Positions 33,831-42,934 of a DNA stretch of 64,000 bases are shown one piece after another (positions within the stretch are counted from its first letter, which is position 1; every line of letters starts with the position of its first letter). This stretch comes from Bacillus sp. ZZV12-4809. Its GTDB lineage: Bacteria; Bacillota; Bacilli; Bacillales; Cytobacillaceae. Made by a program: the position numbers and the translations under genes. The notes beneath the pieces were generated by a model. The model was given only the letters and a program-made list of their open reading frames with translations. It was not told the DNA's origin and did not search any database. The stretch spans positions 186,001 through 250,000 of the forward strand of contig NZ_VCRN01000003.1 in NCBI RefSeq assembly GCF_009849585.1, written 5' to 3'.

Positions 33831-35327
33831 ATGGCCTACTATCGGAACCCGCAGTTATCTGCGGAGGAAATGCTTTCTATCATCAGAAACGGGCTCGGCA
33901 TTTCACAGGTTCAGAAGAAAATTATAGTTGTCGGAGCCGGTATGTCTGGGCTGGTGGCTGCTTCGCTATTGAAGGATGCCGGCCATGATGTAACGGTTTT
34001 AGAAGCAACACAGAGGGTTGGCGGCAGGATTTTTACAATGCGAGAGCCATTCATGGACGATTTGTATCTGGATGTTGGCGCCATGCGAATTCCCCATGTT
34101 CATCAATTAGTTCTTGAGTATATTAAAAAATTCCGTTTAAAGGTAAATGAATTCAGAAACACAACACCCCAGGACCTGATCTTTGCCAATGGAATAAAAA
34201 CCAATCGTACCGCCTATCAGCAGAATCCGGATATGCTGGGCTATCCAGTTGCTCCGCATGAAAAAGGAAAGACAGCGGAAGAGCTTCTGACGATGGCAAT
34301 TAAGCCAGTTGCAGATTTTATTAATCAAAACCCCATTCAAAATTGGAGTATCGTAGTTAGAGAGTTTGACAGATACCCCATGAGTTTTTTTCTAAGATAC
34401 AATCCAGCGGGGCCCTCTCTATCGCCTGGTGCACTTGAAAGCATTAAAGTTCTGCTCGGTCTTGAAGGGTTTCCAGAGCTGAGCTTTCCGGCCATTCTTC
34501 GGGAGCTGCTTCCTTTATTTAGCCCTGACATTCATTTTTACGAAATAGAGGGAGGCAATGATAAGCTTCCAAATGCTTTTTTACCACAGTTAAAAGAAGA
34601 TCTTTTTTTCGGCTATCAAATGACAAAGATCGTACAGGATCCCGAACAGGTGACCATTCATGCAAGGCATACCTTGAGCCAAAGGCCTTTGGTAATAACA
34701 GGTGATCTGGCCATTATCACCATTCCTTTTTCTCTGCTTTCGTTCGTTGAAGTCGTTCCCCGGAACTCATTTTCCCATGATAAATGGAAAGCCATTCGGG
34801 AGCTTCATTATGTTTCTTCTACTAAAATTGGACTTCAGTTCAAGCAGCGTTTCTGGGAACGTGAAGGGCTGCATGGAGGGAAGCTGATGACCGATCTTCC
34901 TATCCGCTTCGCAGCATACCCAAGTCATCTGATTGGTTCTTCGGGTTCCGGAATCATTATGGCGAGTTATACGTGGGAAGATGATACTTTATCCTGGGAT
35001 AATCTTAAAGAAGGTGACCGGATCCGTAATGCCCTTGACAATTTGGCTGTTATCCATGGCAATCAGGTCTACGAGCATTTTTTAACAGGAGCCTCCCATA
35101 GCTGGTCACAGTACCCTTTTTCGGGCGGAGCCTTCTCCATGTTCAAGCCAAACCAGGAAACAGAGCTTTATCCAGTTATTCCTATTCCTGAGGGGAGAGT
35201 GCATTTTGCCGGGGAACATACTTCCACAGCTCCGGGCTGGATTGAAGGTGCAATTCAATCAGGCATAAGGGCAGCGAGTGAAGTCACCGATTTGCCCAGA
35301 GGCTATTACAGGTGGCAAAAATGGTAA
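33831..35327 (+). CDS. Flavin amine oxidase / L-amino-acid oxidase-like
   Basis: A 498-residue FAD enzyme of the flavin-containing monoamine oxidase family. IIVVGAGMSGLVAASLLKDAGH binds the FAD dinucleotide near residue 32; GGRIFT and a C-terminal FAGEHTSTAPGWIEGAIQSG segment complete it. Resembles B. subtilis YobN. It oxidises a primary or amino-acid amine to an imine with release of peroxide. No export signal. ATG 33831 follows GGAGGGAG. Monocistronic with its own terminator; substrate unknown. Confidence 0.87.
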   Translation: MAYYRNPQLSAEEMLSIIRNGLGISQVQKKIIVVGAGMSGLVAASLLKDAGHDVTVLEATQRVGGRIFTMREPFMDDLYLDVGAMRIPHVHQLVLEYIKKFRLKVNEFRNTTPQDLIFANGIKTNRTAYQQNPDMLGYPVAPHEKGKTAEELLTMAIKPVADFINQNPIQNWSIVVREFDRYPMSFFLRYNPAGPSLSPGALESIKVLLGLEGFPELSFPAILRELLPLFSPDIHFYEIEGGNDKLPNAFLPQLKEDLFFGYQMTKIVQDPEQVTIHARHTLSQRPLVITGDLAIITIPFSLLSFVEVVPRNSFSHDKWKAIRELHYVSSTKIGLQFKQRFWEREGLHGGKLMTDLPIRFAAYPSHLIGSSGSGIIMASYTWEDDTLSWDNLKEGDRIRNALDNLAVIHGNQVYEHFLTGASHSWSQYPFSGGAFSMFKPNQETELYPVIPIPEGRVHFAGEHTSTAPGWIEGAIQSGIRAASEVTDLPRGYYRWQKW

Positions 35328-35359
35328 AAATACGACAGAAATGTCTGTTTTTGACGTTA

Positions 35360-35388
35360 AAAAGTGCCAATGGGTAGGCACTTTTTAA
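35360..35388 (+). terminator. Oxidase gene terminator
   Basis: AAAGTGCC / GGCACTTTTT hairpin. Confidence 0.85.
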
Positions 35389-35416
35389 AGATTTTCCAAC
35401 AAATTGTACAAGACAT

Positions 35417-35439
35417 CTGTAAACGCTTTCATTTATAAT
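35417..35439 (+). promoter_or_regulatory. CcpA cre site and sigma-A -10 box
   Basis: TGTAAACGCTTTCA (35418-35431) fits the cre consensus at all informative positions and ends three bases before a perfect TATAAT (35434-35439). It would place the small gene at 35473 under catabolite repression. Confidence 0.65.
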
Positions 35440-35472
35440 GGAAATAACAGATAGGAAAGGGGATGCGTTCAG

Positions 35473-35604
35473 GTGGAACTTTTAATGGAACAATGTGAAC
35501 ATGGCCGGCAGGAAGAACCTTGTGAAGAGTGTGCCCCCGATAAAGTAGGGGAAGAGAATTTCGATACCTCTGATTATGACTATCATAAGAGACTGTGGTT
35601 TTAG
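35473..35604 (+). CDS. Hypothetical 43-residue acidic Cys-containing protein
   Basis: GTG start behind AAAGGGGA. The peptide MELLMEQCEHGRQEEPC is followed by EECAPD, an acidic stretch and YDYHKRLWF. Three cysteines and one histidine might bind metal. It has its own promoter with a cre site and its own terminator, so it is likely a real small gene. No family recognised. Confidence 0.55.
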   Translation: MELLMEQCEHGRQEEPCEECAPDKVGEENFDTSDYDYHKRLWF

Positions 35605-35620
35605 AAAAGCATTACTTAAA

Positions 35621-35654
35621 AACGCTTGGGATAGAATTCCCAAGCGTTTTTTCT
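35621..35654 (+). terminator. Rho-independent terminator
   Basis: AACGCTTGGG / CCCAAGCGTT hairpin plus T run. Confidence 0.9.
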
Positions 35655-36297
35655 ATAGCTTCTTTCTTCTCATCCATTGCGTGGCAGCCCATTTGTCACC
35701 AACGGCAACAGGTGCTCCGCCATGTAGTGTCAGATCATTTAAGTTTTGGTCATTATAAAAATATTCAAAGTAAACAGCCATGCCCTTTTGTGGAGATACA
35801 GAAAAGTTAAGCTTTGGAAAATAAGTTTCCCCGCCCTGTGCCACATCATTCAGGTACATAACAAGCGTGCTGATTCTCGGATTGCTTGCAGCTCTGCTGC
35901 CTGAAGAGAAGAAGTCAAAGTGTGCTTTATATTCCTGGCCAATTTTATAATTCAGAATCTGGAGCCCTTCGCCATGCTCAACTGGAATGTTCATGATTTG
36001 TGAGACTCTTTTCTCGATTCTTGAGACGATTTCATTTTCCCCTTCCTGGAAAAAGGTGCTGCTGCTGGTTCTCAGTTCATCCACTTCAAGGGAGTTGGCA
36101 ACTTTTGAACGCTGCATGCGATCTTTCGACTGCTGAATCAGCTGGTCACATTCTTCATCACTCAAAACATTTCCAAGTACCACGATTAATGGTTCTGCGA
36201 ATTTGGCGATTATATGAATTTCCCGATCTTCTGTAATAATTTTATTTCCAGCATGATCAAAAATCGTTTGTTCACTAAAAGATACATCCATTGCCAT
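35653..36297 (-). CDS. 2OG-Fe(II) oxygenase, prolyl 4-hydroxylase-like (short form)
   Basis: A 214-residue P4H-type dioxygenase. Iron ligands are His126, Asp128 (HFD) and His192; Lys202 in KWAATQW binds 2-oxoglutarate. It corresponds to the size of the characterised Bacillus anthracis P4H and lacks the extra N-terminal region of the paralogue at 2017-2871. ATG 36297 is best spaced from AAAAGAGG; two in-frame starts just upstream lie too close. Substrate possibly a collagen-like protein; none is in this window. Confidence 0.87.
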   Translation of the reverse strand: MAMDVSFSEQTIFDHAGNKIITEDREIHIIAKFAEPLIVVLGNVLSDEECDQLIQQSKDRMQRSKVANSLEVDELRTSSSTFFQEGENEIVSRIEKRVSQIMNIPVEHGEGLQILNYKIGQEYKAHFDFFSSGSRAASNPRISTLVMYLNDVAQGGETYFPKLNFSVSPQKGMAVYFEYFYNDQNLNDLTLHGGAPVAVGDKWAATQWMRRKKL

Positions 36298-36567
36298 GTA
36301 CATCAACCTCTTTTATTTAGTTTTCTGAAAATTCGATATATTTAAAGGCTGCTTGAAGTAATCTGTTGTGCGTTTCTTCCTCCTATACAAATGGATGTCA
36401 GAGTCAGCTTTTCAGCTGGCTGAATTTATTTTACACTTTGATTTGAAAGAATTCTATCTTTTTTTCCTGGAAAACTACTAAAAATAGAAAGAATTGCGTC
36501 TGCATGATATTCATTTTCCGGAATATATTTCATTACATAAGCTAGTCTGAACAAAAGGAGATGGCCC

Positions 36568-37188
36568 GTGTATAAAAGTAGAATTCCACACTATTTAAGC
36601 CGGAGTCGAAGCGGTAATTTTACCGCATTTAAAAATGGGCTGATTATTTTGCTTGGAGCCACGCTAGTGGCGGTTTCGCTGCAATTATTCCTTGTGAAAA
36701 ATTATGTCATTGACGGTGGCATTGTCGGATTGAGCATCATCCTTTCACACCTTTTTCACATTGATGTGGGTGCCTTAATACTGGTGCTGAATCTCCCGTT
36801 TTTACTGGCAGGGTTTTTCTTTTTAGGGGGAAGATTTTTGCTGTTAAGCCTGTTTGCCAGCTCGGTTCTGGCAGGGGAGACATACATACTGGCTCCATAT
36901 GAGGAAGTAACTAGCCACCCGCTGCTTATTATTATCCTTGGCGGGCTTTTGCTGGGAATGGGAGTTGGCCTCATTATCCGATATGGCGCCTGCCTGGACG
37001 GTACGGAAGTTTTGGCTATTTTATTCAGCGAGCGGCTTCCTTTAACTATCGGTCAGTGCATTCTGATCATGAATACCATTCTCTTTGGAAGCTCTGTTTT
37101 CTTATTCGGCATCACAGAAGCCGCATATTCCCTTGCTACGTTTTTTGTTGCTTATAAAACCATAGATACCATTATAATGAGGCCTTAA
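36568..37188 (+). CDS. YitT-family membrane protein lacking the DUF2179 domain
   Basis: A 206-residue membrane protein with five to six helices. FKNGLIILLGATLVAVSLQLFL and IDGGIVGLSIILS identify YitT/DUF161. Typical YitT proteins are ~280 residues with a C-terminal DUF2179 ligand domain; this one ends right after the last helix (IDTIIMRP). It is either a natural short form or a truncated copy. GTG 36568 follows AAAGGAG. Confidence 0.8.
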   Translation: MYKSRIPHYLSRSRSGNFTAFKNGLIILLGATLVAVSLQLFLVKNYVIDGGIVGLSIILSHLFHIDVGALILVLNLPFLLAGFFFLGGRFLLLSLFASSVLAGETYILAPYEEVTSHPLLIIILGGLLLGMGVGLIIRYGACLDGTEVLAILFSERLPLTIGQCILIMNTILFGSSVFLFGITEAAYSLATFFVAYKTIDTIIMRP

Positions 37189-37253
37189 ACATTTCGTATA
37201 TTTTTGAGGGGCGGGTATATCCTAACCAGTAAAAAGGTGAAGGAGATTACCCT

Positions 37254-37490
37254 GTGGATCCGTACGAAATTACCGGCATGATTGTGGATGATGAATTTGA
37301 TGGGGAAGAATATGTGACGACAGAAATTCTCCATGAAAACAATACTTATAGCATCACATTTAAAAAAGCAGATCTTGAAGTGATCAACGCCTGGATTTTT
37401 AAGGAGGGTTCGTCGCTTCCGGCGAAATTGTCCGAAGAAATGATCGAGCTTATTAGAGATGATGTGAAAAATAGAATAGGACTAAAATAG
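37254..37490 (+). CDS. Hypothetical 78-residue acidic protein
   Basis: GTG start with GAAGGAG. A soluble acidic protein beginning MDPYEITGMIVDDEFDGEEY, then beta-strands and a C-terminal helix. No family recognised. It has a terminator of its own. Confidence 0.6.
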   Translation: MDPYEITGMIVDDEFDGEEYVTTEILHENNTYSITFKKADLEVINAWIFKEGSSLPAKLSEEMIELIRDDVKNRIGLK

Positions 37491-37519
37491 AGGCTCTAAA
37501 ATGAACCTCTATTTTTTTG
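37486..37519 (+). terminator. Rho-independent terminator
   Basis: AATAGAGG / CCTCTATT hairpin followed by seven T. Confidence 0.85.
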
Positions 37520-37547
37520 CATAATAATAACCATCTCTCAAACAATA

Positions 37548-37573
37548 CTTGTAAATACAATTGTATCTGCAAG
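37548..37573 (+). promoter_or_regulatory. Palindromic operator before a MarR-type gene
   Basis: CTTGTAAATACAA and TTGTATCTGCAAG form a 26-bp inverted repeat with 11 of 13 pairs, directly upstream of the regulator gene. Autoregulation is likely. Confidence 0.6.
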
Positions 37574-37587
37574 TGAGGGGGAAACGG

Positions 37588-38079
37588 ATGAACCTTTTAT
37601 TGAAACAGCAGACATTGCTTGTCATAAGGGCCCTATACTTCTGCATGGAAAAGAGATGGGCTGAGCTTGAAAAGAAGTTTAAGCTGACGCCTGCCCAGCA
37701 GCATATTTTGTTCCTGCTTGGCACTCATAATCAAAAGCTTAGCCCAACCCAAATAAGTGAGCTTGGGTGCTGGCATCTTTCGACTGTAACCAGGCTGTTA
37801 AAACCGTTAAAGGAAAAGGGACTTATTGATATCACAGCCAATCAGGAATTGCTGCGCTATAAATGCGTAACTATTACAAAAAGCGGAAGGGAACTATTGA
37901 ACCTGATTATGGATGAGGTAAAAAAGATGGACCAATTTCCTCTGAATATGAGTCATTTATCGGAAAACGAGCTTTTGTCCTTCCTTGAATATGGCCAAAA
38001 AGTATTAGGGGATCAAAAAGGAGATCTTTTTAGAAAAATGCTGACTGATGCACGGGTGGAAAACTATAATTATGCATGA
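37588..38079 (+). CDS. MarR-family regulator
   Basis: A 163-residue winged-helix protein. LTPAQQHILFLLGTHNQKLSP and the recognition region ELGCWHLSTVTRLLKPLKEKGLI fit MarR, with a flavour of ScoC/Hpr. ATG 37588 follows GAGGGGGAA; the TTG at 37561 lies within the operator and is rejected. It precedes a membrane protein gene (36 bases) that may be its target. Confidence 0.82.
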   Translation: MNLLLKQQTLLVIRALYFCMEKRWAELEKKFKLTPAQQHILFLLGTHNQKLSPTQISELGCWHLSTVTRLLKPLKEKGLIDITANQELLRYKCVTITKSGRELLNLIMDEVKKMDQFPLNMSHLSENELLSFLEYGQKVLGDQKGDLFRKMLTDARVENYNYA

Positions 38080-38115
38080 TTCTTTTAAGAAGGATGTGTT
38101 CCGGGAGGTTATTCT

Positions 38116-38685
38116 ATGAGTTACAGCGAGTACTGGGAGCAAATATATTCACAAAGTGAAAAGATGAATTCGCTCATTACTTCATACTGGAGAGAGTTTT
38201 CAGGTCTTACGACATGGCAGTTTTGGGTAGTTCTGGCACTGATGGTCCTCCCGCTGATTCTCGTCTATCTTGCGGTTGACCGCAGCAGAATTTTTGAGAT
38301 CTTCTTCTTTGGATATACCGTGCATATTCTTTGGACATACGCCGACAGCTTTTTCGAGAGATATAGTTATTTTGTCCATACCTATTTCTTATTTCCAATG
38401 TTTCCCTATGCCTTGAACATGACAGCATCAGCTTTACCAGTGGGTTTCCTGCTGATCTATCAGTACTGCACCAACCATAGGAAAAGCTTCTTGCTTTACA
38501 CCATTTTAGGTGCTGCTGTATTTGCCTTTGGATTTGCTACTTTAGAAGAATGGGCCGGTATAGTCCATTTTAACAAGGGAATGAATCAATTCTATCTCTT
38601 TCTGATTGATGTCGCGATTGCATTTGCAGCTTATTTTTTGACAATGTTTGTTAAGAGAATGAGTGAGAATATTAAGGGAAAGTGA
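38116..38685 (+). CDS. CBO0543-family membrane protein
   Basis: A 189-residue membrane protein with about five hydrophobic helices, preceded by an amphipathic N-terminus (YSEYWEQIYSQSEKMNSL). The pattern ILWTYADSFFERYSYFVHTYFLFPMFPYAL is typical of CBO0543-type spore-former proteins of unknown role. It follows the MarR gene at 36 bases. Confidence 0.62.
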   Translation: MSYSEYWEQIYSQSEKMNSLITSYWREFSGLTTWQFWVVLALMVLPLILVYLAVDRSRIFEIFFFGYTVHILWTYADSFFERYSYFVHTYFLFPMFPYALNMTASALPVGFLLIYQYCTNHRKSFLLYTILGAAVFAFGFATLEEWAGIVHFNKGMNQFYLFLIDVAIAFAAYFLTMFVKRMSENIKGK

Positions 38686-38714
38686 AAAGGGGAGTGGCCG
38701 AACTGCACTCGGGA

Positions 38715-38830
38715 TGTGGTTCGGACCCAGAATGGGTGAGAAGCACGATCTGAGTAGGAAGATGAGCTGAATTCGGACATAGAATACGATAAAAAATTGA
38801 TATTATGTCCGAATACAAGCCTGGATCTAA
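38715..38830. repeat. 52-bp intergenic repeat, family 2 (2 copies)
   Basis: TTCGGACCCAGAA at 38720 and TTCGGACATAGAA at 38772 are exactly 52 bases apart. Same orientation as the other family-2 sites. Confidence 0.75.
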
Positions 38831-38907
38831 CAGGGGGAAAAAGCCACTAGGTACTTTTTCAGTACCCAAACTCATTCTCATGTTTTGTGGCTTGACTAGT
38901 AATTATT

Positions 38908-39795
38908 TTACTGTCTTGATAAAATAAATTCCATCAGCTTTCTGCTGGTGTGTTTCAGGGCTTCCTCGTGGTAGATCATATAAAAGTCCCGCTGCATTGA
39001 AATCCCATCAACTTGGATTTGTTTTAAAGTTCCGAGGCGAAGTTCTTTTTTTACAGCCGATTTTGAGATGATGGAAATTCCTAAGCCAGCTTCCACACAA
39101 GTTTTAATGGCTTCGGTGTGTTTCAGTTCCATTATGACATTCAATTTGGACGCATCTACATGAGATCTCCTGAAGGAATCCTCCATTACTTGCCGTGTTC
39201 CTGATCCTCTTTCACGAATAATAATCGGAACTGACAGCAGCTCCTCGATGGAAATTTGGTCTGTCTTTATAAATTTATTTTCGGGAGAAGCGATGATAAT
39301 CAGCTCATCTTTGGCAAATGGAACTTGTTTTAAGGCTGGATAGGAGAGCATGGATTCAATGAATCCTATATTGATCTCATGATTTAATAGCTTATCAACA
39401 ATATGCCTTGAGTTAAATACATTTAAATGAAGCTTCACTTTTGGATAGAGACTCGAAAAATCAGCTAATAAAAAGGGGAGGACATGCTCCCCGATGGTTA
39501 AGCTGGCACCTACCTTTAAATCTCCATGTACACTTCCCTTTAGTTCTTCCAACTCATTTTCCGTTTCATTCATTAAGGCGATCAGCTTTTTGACTTTATG
39601 ATAGAGGATTTCCCCTGCGGGTGTCAGCGAGATTTTTTTGGTTGTCCGTTCAAAAAGCTGGCAATCCCACTGTTCTTCGAGTTGTTTGATTTGAAGGCTT
39701 ACACTGGATTGTGAGAGGTGGAGGTTCTTGGCAGTCTGGGAAAAACTTTTATTATTTGCTGTGACATAAAATACTTTCAGATAGTCGAGGTTCAT
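38908..39795 (-). CDS. LysR-family regulator (CysL/YeiE-like)
   Basis: A 295-residue regulator with an N-terminal HTH (FSQTAKNLHLSQSSVSLQIKQLE) and a substrate-binding co-inducer domain. It sits 59 bases downstream of a YeiH-family exporter gene on the same strand; in other bacteria a LysR gene (yeiE, or cysL-like) accompanies yeiH, which suggests sulfur or sulfonate-related control. Here the pair is co-oriented, not divergent. Confidence 0.87.
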   Translation of the reverse strand: MNLDYLKVFYVTANNKSFSQTAKNLHLSQSSVSLQIKQLEEQWDCQLFERTTKKISLTPAGEILYHKVKKLIALMNETENELEELKGSVHGDLKVGASLTIGEHVLPFLLADFSSLYPKVKLHLNVFNSRHIVDKLLNHEINIGFIESMLSYPALKQVPFAKDELIIIASPENKFIKTDQISIEELLSVPIIIRERGSGTRQVMEDSFRRSHVDASKLNVIMELKHTEAIKTCVEAGLGISIISKSAVKKELRLGTLKQIQVDGISMQRDFYMIYHEEALKHTSRKLMEFILSRQ

Positions 39796-39854
39796 GGGTA
39801 TCCTCCTTCAAACAGGTAACGTCTATCTTTCTATTGTAATCGATTAGAAGTCAT

Positions 39855-40898
39855 TTAAAAAATTTTATAAAGTAAGAGCAGAAGCGGTGTTAAGGCAAGA
39901 AGACCGAGGAAGCCGGCAATAGCAAGAGCAACTGGCTTAAAGCCAACCTTCACAAAATCATTCCATTTAATATTAAGACCAAGCCCTGCCATACCCATTG
40001 CGAGGAGATAAGTGCTGAGTAATAAAAGGATGCTGATAATGCTTCCAGGTATAGAGAAAATCGTATTGATCATGCTGGTTAGGAGGAATCCAAAAATAAA
40101 CCATGGGATTGGCAGCTTTCCTATTTTCCGGCTTTGGCTCCTGTTTTTTCTGCTGTATAAAAGGCTTATGATAAAGGCAACTGGTATCAGCAACAGGACT
40201 CTTCCCAGTTTGACCAGAATGGCAGAATCACTGCTGACATCTCCGCCCGGAACACCCGCCGCTACTACATGGGCAAGCTCATGCAGTGTTGCACCTGCTA
40301 ATATACCGTATTCCTGCTCGCTTATAGGAAGCAAAGGAAATAAGATAATATATAAAATCGCTCCAATGGTCCCTAGAACAGCTATACATGATACGGCTAC
40401 TGCGGTTTGTTCTTCCTTGCTTTTAACAATTGGGGCAATCGCAATGATGGCTGCCGCTCCGCAAATGGCAGTGCCCGCAGCAAGTAAAGCAGATAATTTT
40501 TTATTGATTTTAAATGCTTTCCCCAGAAGCAAAATGAAACTCATGGTAAAGACAATGACCACTACATCGATGATCATGATGGAAAAGCCTGCTGATATAA
40601 TTTCCTGCAAATTCAGCCTAAAGCCCAGTAAAATAATCCCTGCACGAAGCAATACCTTGCTTGAGAACTGAATGCCTGCATGAGCGTCCACAGGTATTGA
40701 TAGGGTATTCCCCCAAATTCCTCCTAGCAGAATGGAGAGGAGCATGATTCCGAGGATGGAGAAAAAGGGAAGAGTGGCAATTTGGCCAGCCAGAAACGCA
40801 AGCAGGAGGGTCAGCAATACTCCTTTCGCAAACCCGATAGCCTTGTGTTTTTTTTTAGGTTCTTCAATTATATATTCTTGAATTTTTTGCGCTTCCAC
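39855..40898 (-). CDS. yeiH: YeiH-family (UPF0324) membrane protein, putative sulfate exporter
   Basis: A 347-residue protein with about ten transmembrane helices of the UPF0324/YeiH family. SKVLLRAGIILLGFRLNL and AAGTAICGAAAIIAIAP are typical. Annotated in databases as a putative sulfate exporter without firm evidence. GTG 40898 follows GGGGA. A LysR gene follows, and a possible LysR box lies upstream. Confidence 0.87.
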   Translation of the reverse strand: MEAQKIQEYIIEEPKKKHKAIGFAKGVLLTLLLAFLAGQIATLPFFSILGIMLLSILLGGIWGNTLSIPVDAHAGIQFSSKVLLRAGIILLGFRLNLQEIISAGFSIMIIDVVVIVFTMSFILLLGKAFKINKKLSALLAAGTAICGAAAIIAIAPIVKSKEEQTAVAVSCIAVLGTIGAILYIILFPLLPISEQEYGILAGATLHELAHVVAAGVPGGDVSSDSAILVKLGRVLLLIPVAFIISLLYSRKNRSQSRKIGKLPIPWFIFGFLLTSMINTIFSIPGSIISILLLLSTYLLAMGMAGLGLNIKWNDFVKVGFKPVALAIAGFLGLLALTPLLLLLYKIF

Positions 40899-40971
40899 AG
40901 AAAGTTCCCCTTTCGTTCATTTGATACCTTAACCGTATCATAGGAAAGGAGAATCGCTTCACCGATTGATT

Positions 40972-40984
40972 AATAAGACTTATT
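40972..40984. promoter_or_regulatory. Candidate LysR box upstream of yeiH
   Basis: AATAAGACTTATT is a perfect 13-bp palindrome, 74 bases before the yeiH start. Short palindromes of this kind are common in AT-rich DNA, so this is tentative. Confidence 0.35.
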
Positions 40985-41077
40985 GGATTTTTTAATGAGT
41001 CGATATTGTATTGCTCAAGTTCTTTTTTGACTGTAAAGTAATTGCTTCTTAATTGATAGGATTACTGCTTCTGATCA

Positions 41078-41425
41078 AATTTGGACAGAGAAGGCAGGGT
41101 TAATTGGTATTGAGTCAGAACCTGGTAGAACTTGGGACACAGAAGATAGGAAAAGCTGATTTTGAGTCAGAATCTGGTAGAAATTCGGACACAGAAGGCA
41201 GGGAAACTTGGTATTGAGTCAGAACCCTGTCCAACTTAGAAAACAGAAAGAAGGAAAATCTGGATTTGAGTCAGAACCTGATTCAACTTAAGACAAAGAA
41301 AGCAGAAAAATGTGAACCTGAGTCAGAACCTGTCCAACTTCAGACACAAAAAGCAGAAAAACCGGGTTTTAAGTCAGAACCCGGTCACCTTCAGATACAG
41401 AAAGTATAAAAATCAGCACCCACCC
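41078..41425. repeat. 52-bp intergenic tandem repeat, family 2 (7 copies)
   Basis: The TTnnGACA core recurs at 41080, 41132, 41184, 41236, 41288, 41339 and 41390 (steps 52, 52, 52, 52, 51, 51). AGTCAGAACCTGG lies in the second half of each. It is more diverged than the 27-kb array. No gene in 40985-41455. Confidence 0.92.
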
Positions 41426-41455
41426 CACTCTCGGTCAGGATAGTAAGAACAAGTC

Positions 41456-42688
41456 TTACGCAATGGTTGAAGCCGTCTTTTTTTGTTTATGGCGCTTATC
41501 CTGCAGAACAAATTGATCCCTGCCTGCCCCAATGCCGGAAACCGTAAAGATGGCAGTATTAGCCAAAAGCAAGGCCAGCGGAACGGTCCAAGTCCCTAAC
41601 AGGTCATACAGTGAGCCGATGAGAATCGGTCCTGCTGCAGCCAGCAGGTAGCCGACGGATTGTGCCATGCCGGAAAGACTGGCAGCCTGTTTCGCATTTT
41701 CTGCACGAAGGCCGATCAGAGTTAATGAATGGCTGATGGCAGCGCCAAGCCCGATTCCGATTAGGACGATACTAAGGTTTGTTAATATTACACTAAAATT
41801 CATTAGAAGCCCTGATATGCCGGCAAAAGTGAAAGCTCCGATCCAAAAGGCAATCGCTTTTTGGTTAGGGAGCCGGTCTGCAAGAACAGGAATAATAAAG
41901 TTGACAGGAAGTCCGGAAAACTGGAGAACGGTTACCATCCAGCCGGCTTCTGCAATATCCCGTCCCTGGCTGTGAAGGATTTCCGGAAGCCAGGTAGTGG
42001 TGCTGAAGTAGACCATTGATTGCAATCCCATAAACAGTGTAACCTGCCATGCGATGGGGGAGGACCAGATAGACGTCTTAGGTGCTGTGACGGCAGGTGT
42101 TTCCGTTTTTTTCTCCCGCCCCCTGATCTGTGGAAGCCACACAATGATCGCAATAAAAATCAGGATTGCCCATGCCCCAAGTGAAAGCTTCCAGCCTAAC
42201 CCAAGGTCTTCAGCAAGAGGGACGCTGAACCCGGGTGCGAGTCCCGCCCAAATTCCCATTGAGAATGTATAGATCCCTGTCAGCAGGCCGACCTTCTGCG
42301 GGAATTTTTCCTTGACCATTCCAGGAAGAAGTACATTGCAAAGACCTACGCCTAAACCTATTAAAATAGTTCCTATGTACAGTGGAGGCAGCATTCCCAG
42401 CGAACGGGCCGCAATGCCGGCTCCCAAAATAGTCAAACCTAATAGAATGCTCCATTCACTGCCAAGCTTTTGGGCAATCCTCGGAACAAAAGGAGAGAGC
42501 AGGGCAAAGGCAACAAGCGGCAGGGTGGTCAGGAGTCCTGCTGCGCCGTTAGAGATTCCCGTCTCATCCCTGATAGCTCCAATCAAAGGACCAACTGAGG
42601 TGATTGCAGGACGTAAAGTAAACGCGACAAAGATAATGCCGGCCATTAGTAATAGGTTTTTTGAATTCATTTTTGCTGGGCTTCTCAA
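41456..42688 (-). CDS. MFS transporter of the CynX/NimT family
   Basis: A 410-residue, 12-helix major facilitator. RPAITSVGPLIGAIRDETG near the start is the CynX/NimT signature (cyanate or nitroimidazole transport relatives; B. subtilis YycB is similar). TTG 42688 is better spaced from AAGGGAG than GTG 42697. Monocistronic. Substrate unknown; it lies back to back with the arsenic island but need not belong to it. Confidence 0.85.
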   Translation of the reverse strand: MRSPAKMNSKNLLLMAGIIFVAFTLRPAITSVGPLIGAIRDETGISNGAAGLLTTLPLVAFALLSPFVPRIAQKLGSEWSILLGLTILGAGIAARSLGMLPPLYIGTILIGLGVGLCNVLLPGMVKEKFPQKVGLLTGIYTFSMGIWAGLAPGFSVPLAEDLGLGWKLSLGAWAILIFIAIIVWLPQIRGREKKTETPAVTAPKTSIWSSPIAWQVTLFMGLQSMVYFSTTTWLPEILHSQGRDIAEAGWMVTVLQFSGLPVNFIIPVLADRLPNQKAIAFWIGAFTFAGISGLLMNFSVILTNLSIVLIGIGLGAAISHSLTLIGLRAENAKQAASLSGMAQSVGYLLAAAGPILIGSLYDLLGTWTVPLALLLANTAIFTVSGIGAGRDQFVLQDKRHKQKKTASTIA

Positions 42689-42885
42689 TGCGAACACTCC
42701 CTTAAGGATGAAACTTTCGGATAACGAAAGATAATATTCAAAATAGTATAATAGTTTTTTATAAAAAAGTACATAGGCTAAGAGCTATGTATATATTTTT
42801 TGTTCTTTATTTAATTTCTAATATGCCAGGAACGAAAACGTTTCACCTCAGTCCAAAGGAAATCATAAGTTAATCAAAAATATAG

Positions 42886-42913
42886 TTGTAAATTACAAAT
42901 AATATATCTATAA
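42886..42913 (+). promoter_or_regulatory. MarR-type operator and -10 box, ars island
   Basis: TTGTAA-A-TTACAA (42886-42898) is a perfect palindrome just ahead of TATAAT (42908-42913). A closely related palindrome precedes the next gene (43402-43418). Confidence 0.65.
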
Positions 42914-42934
42914 TTAAACCAAGAGGTGAAAATT

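Noticed and set aside
42832-42846. cre-like ACGAAAACGTTTCAC between the MFS and MarR genes
   Set aside because: Two informative positions of the cre consensus are wrong.
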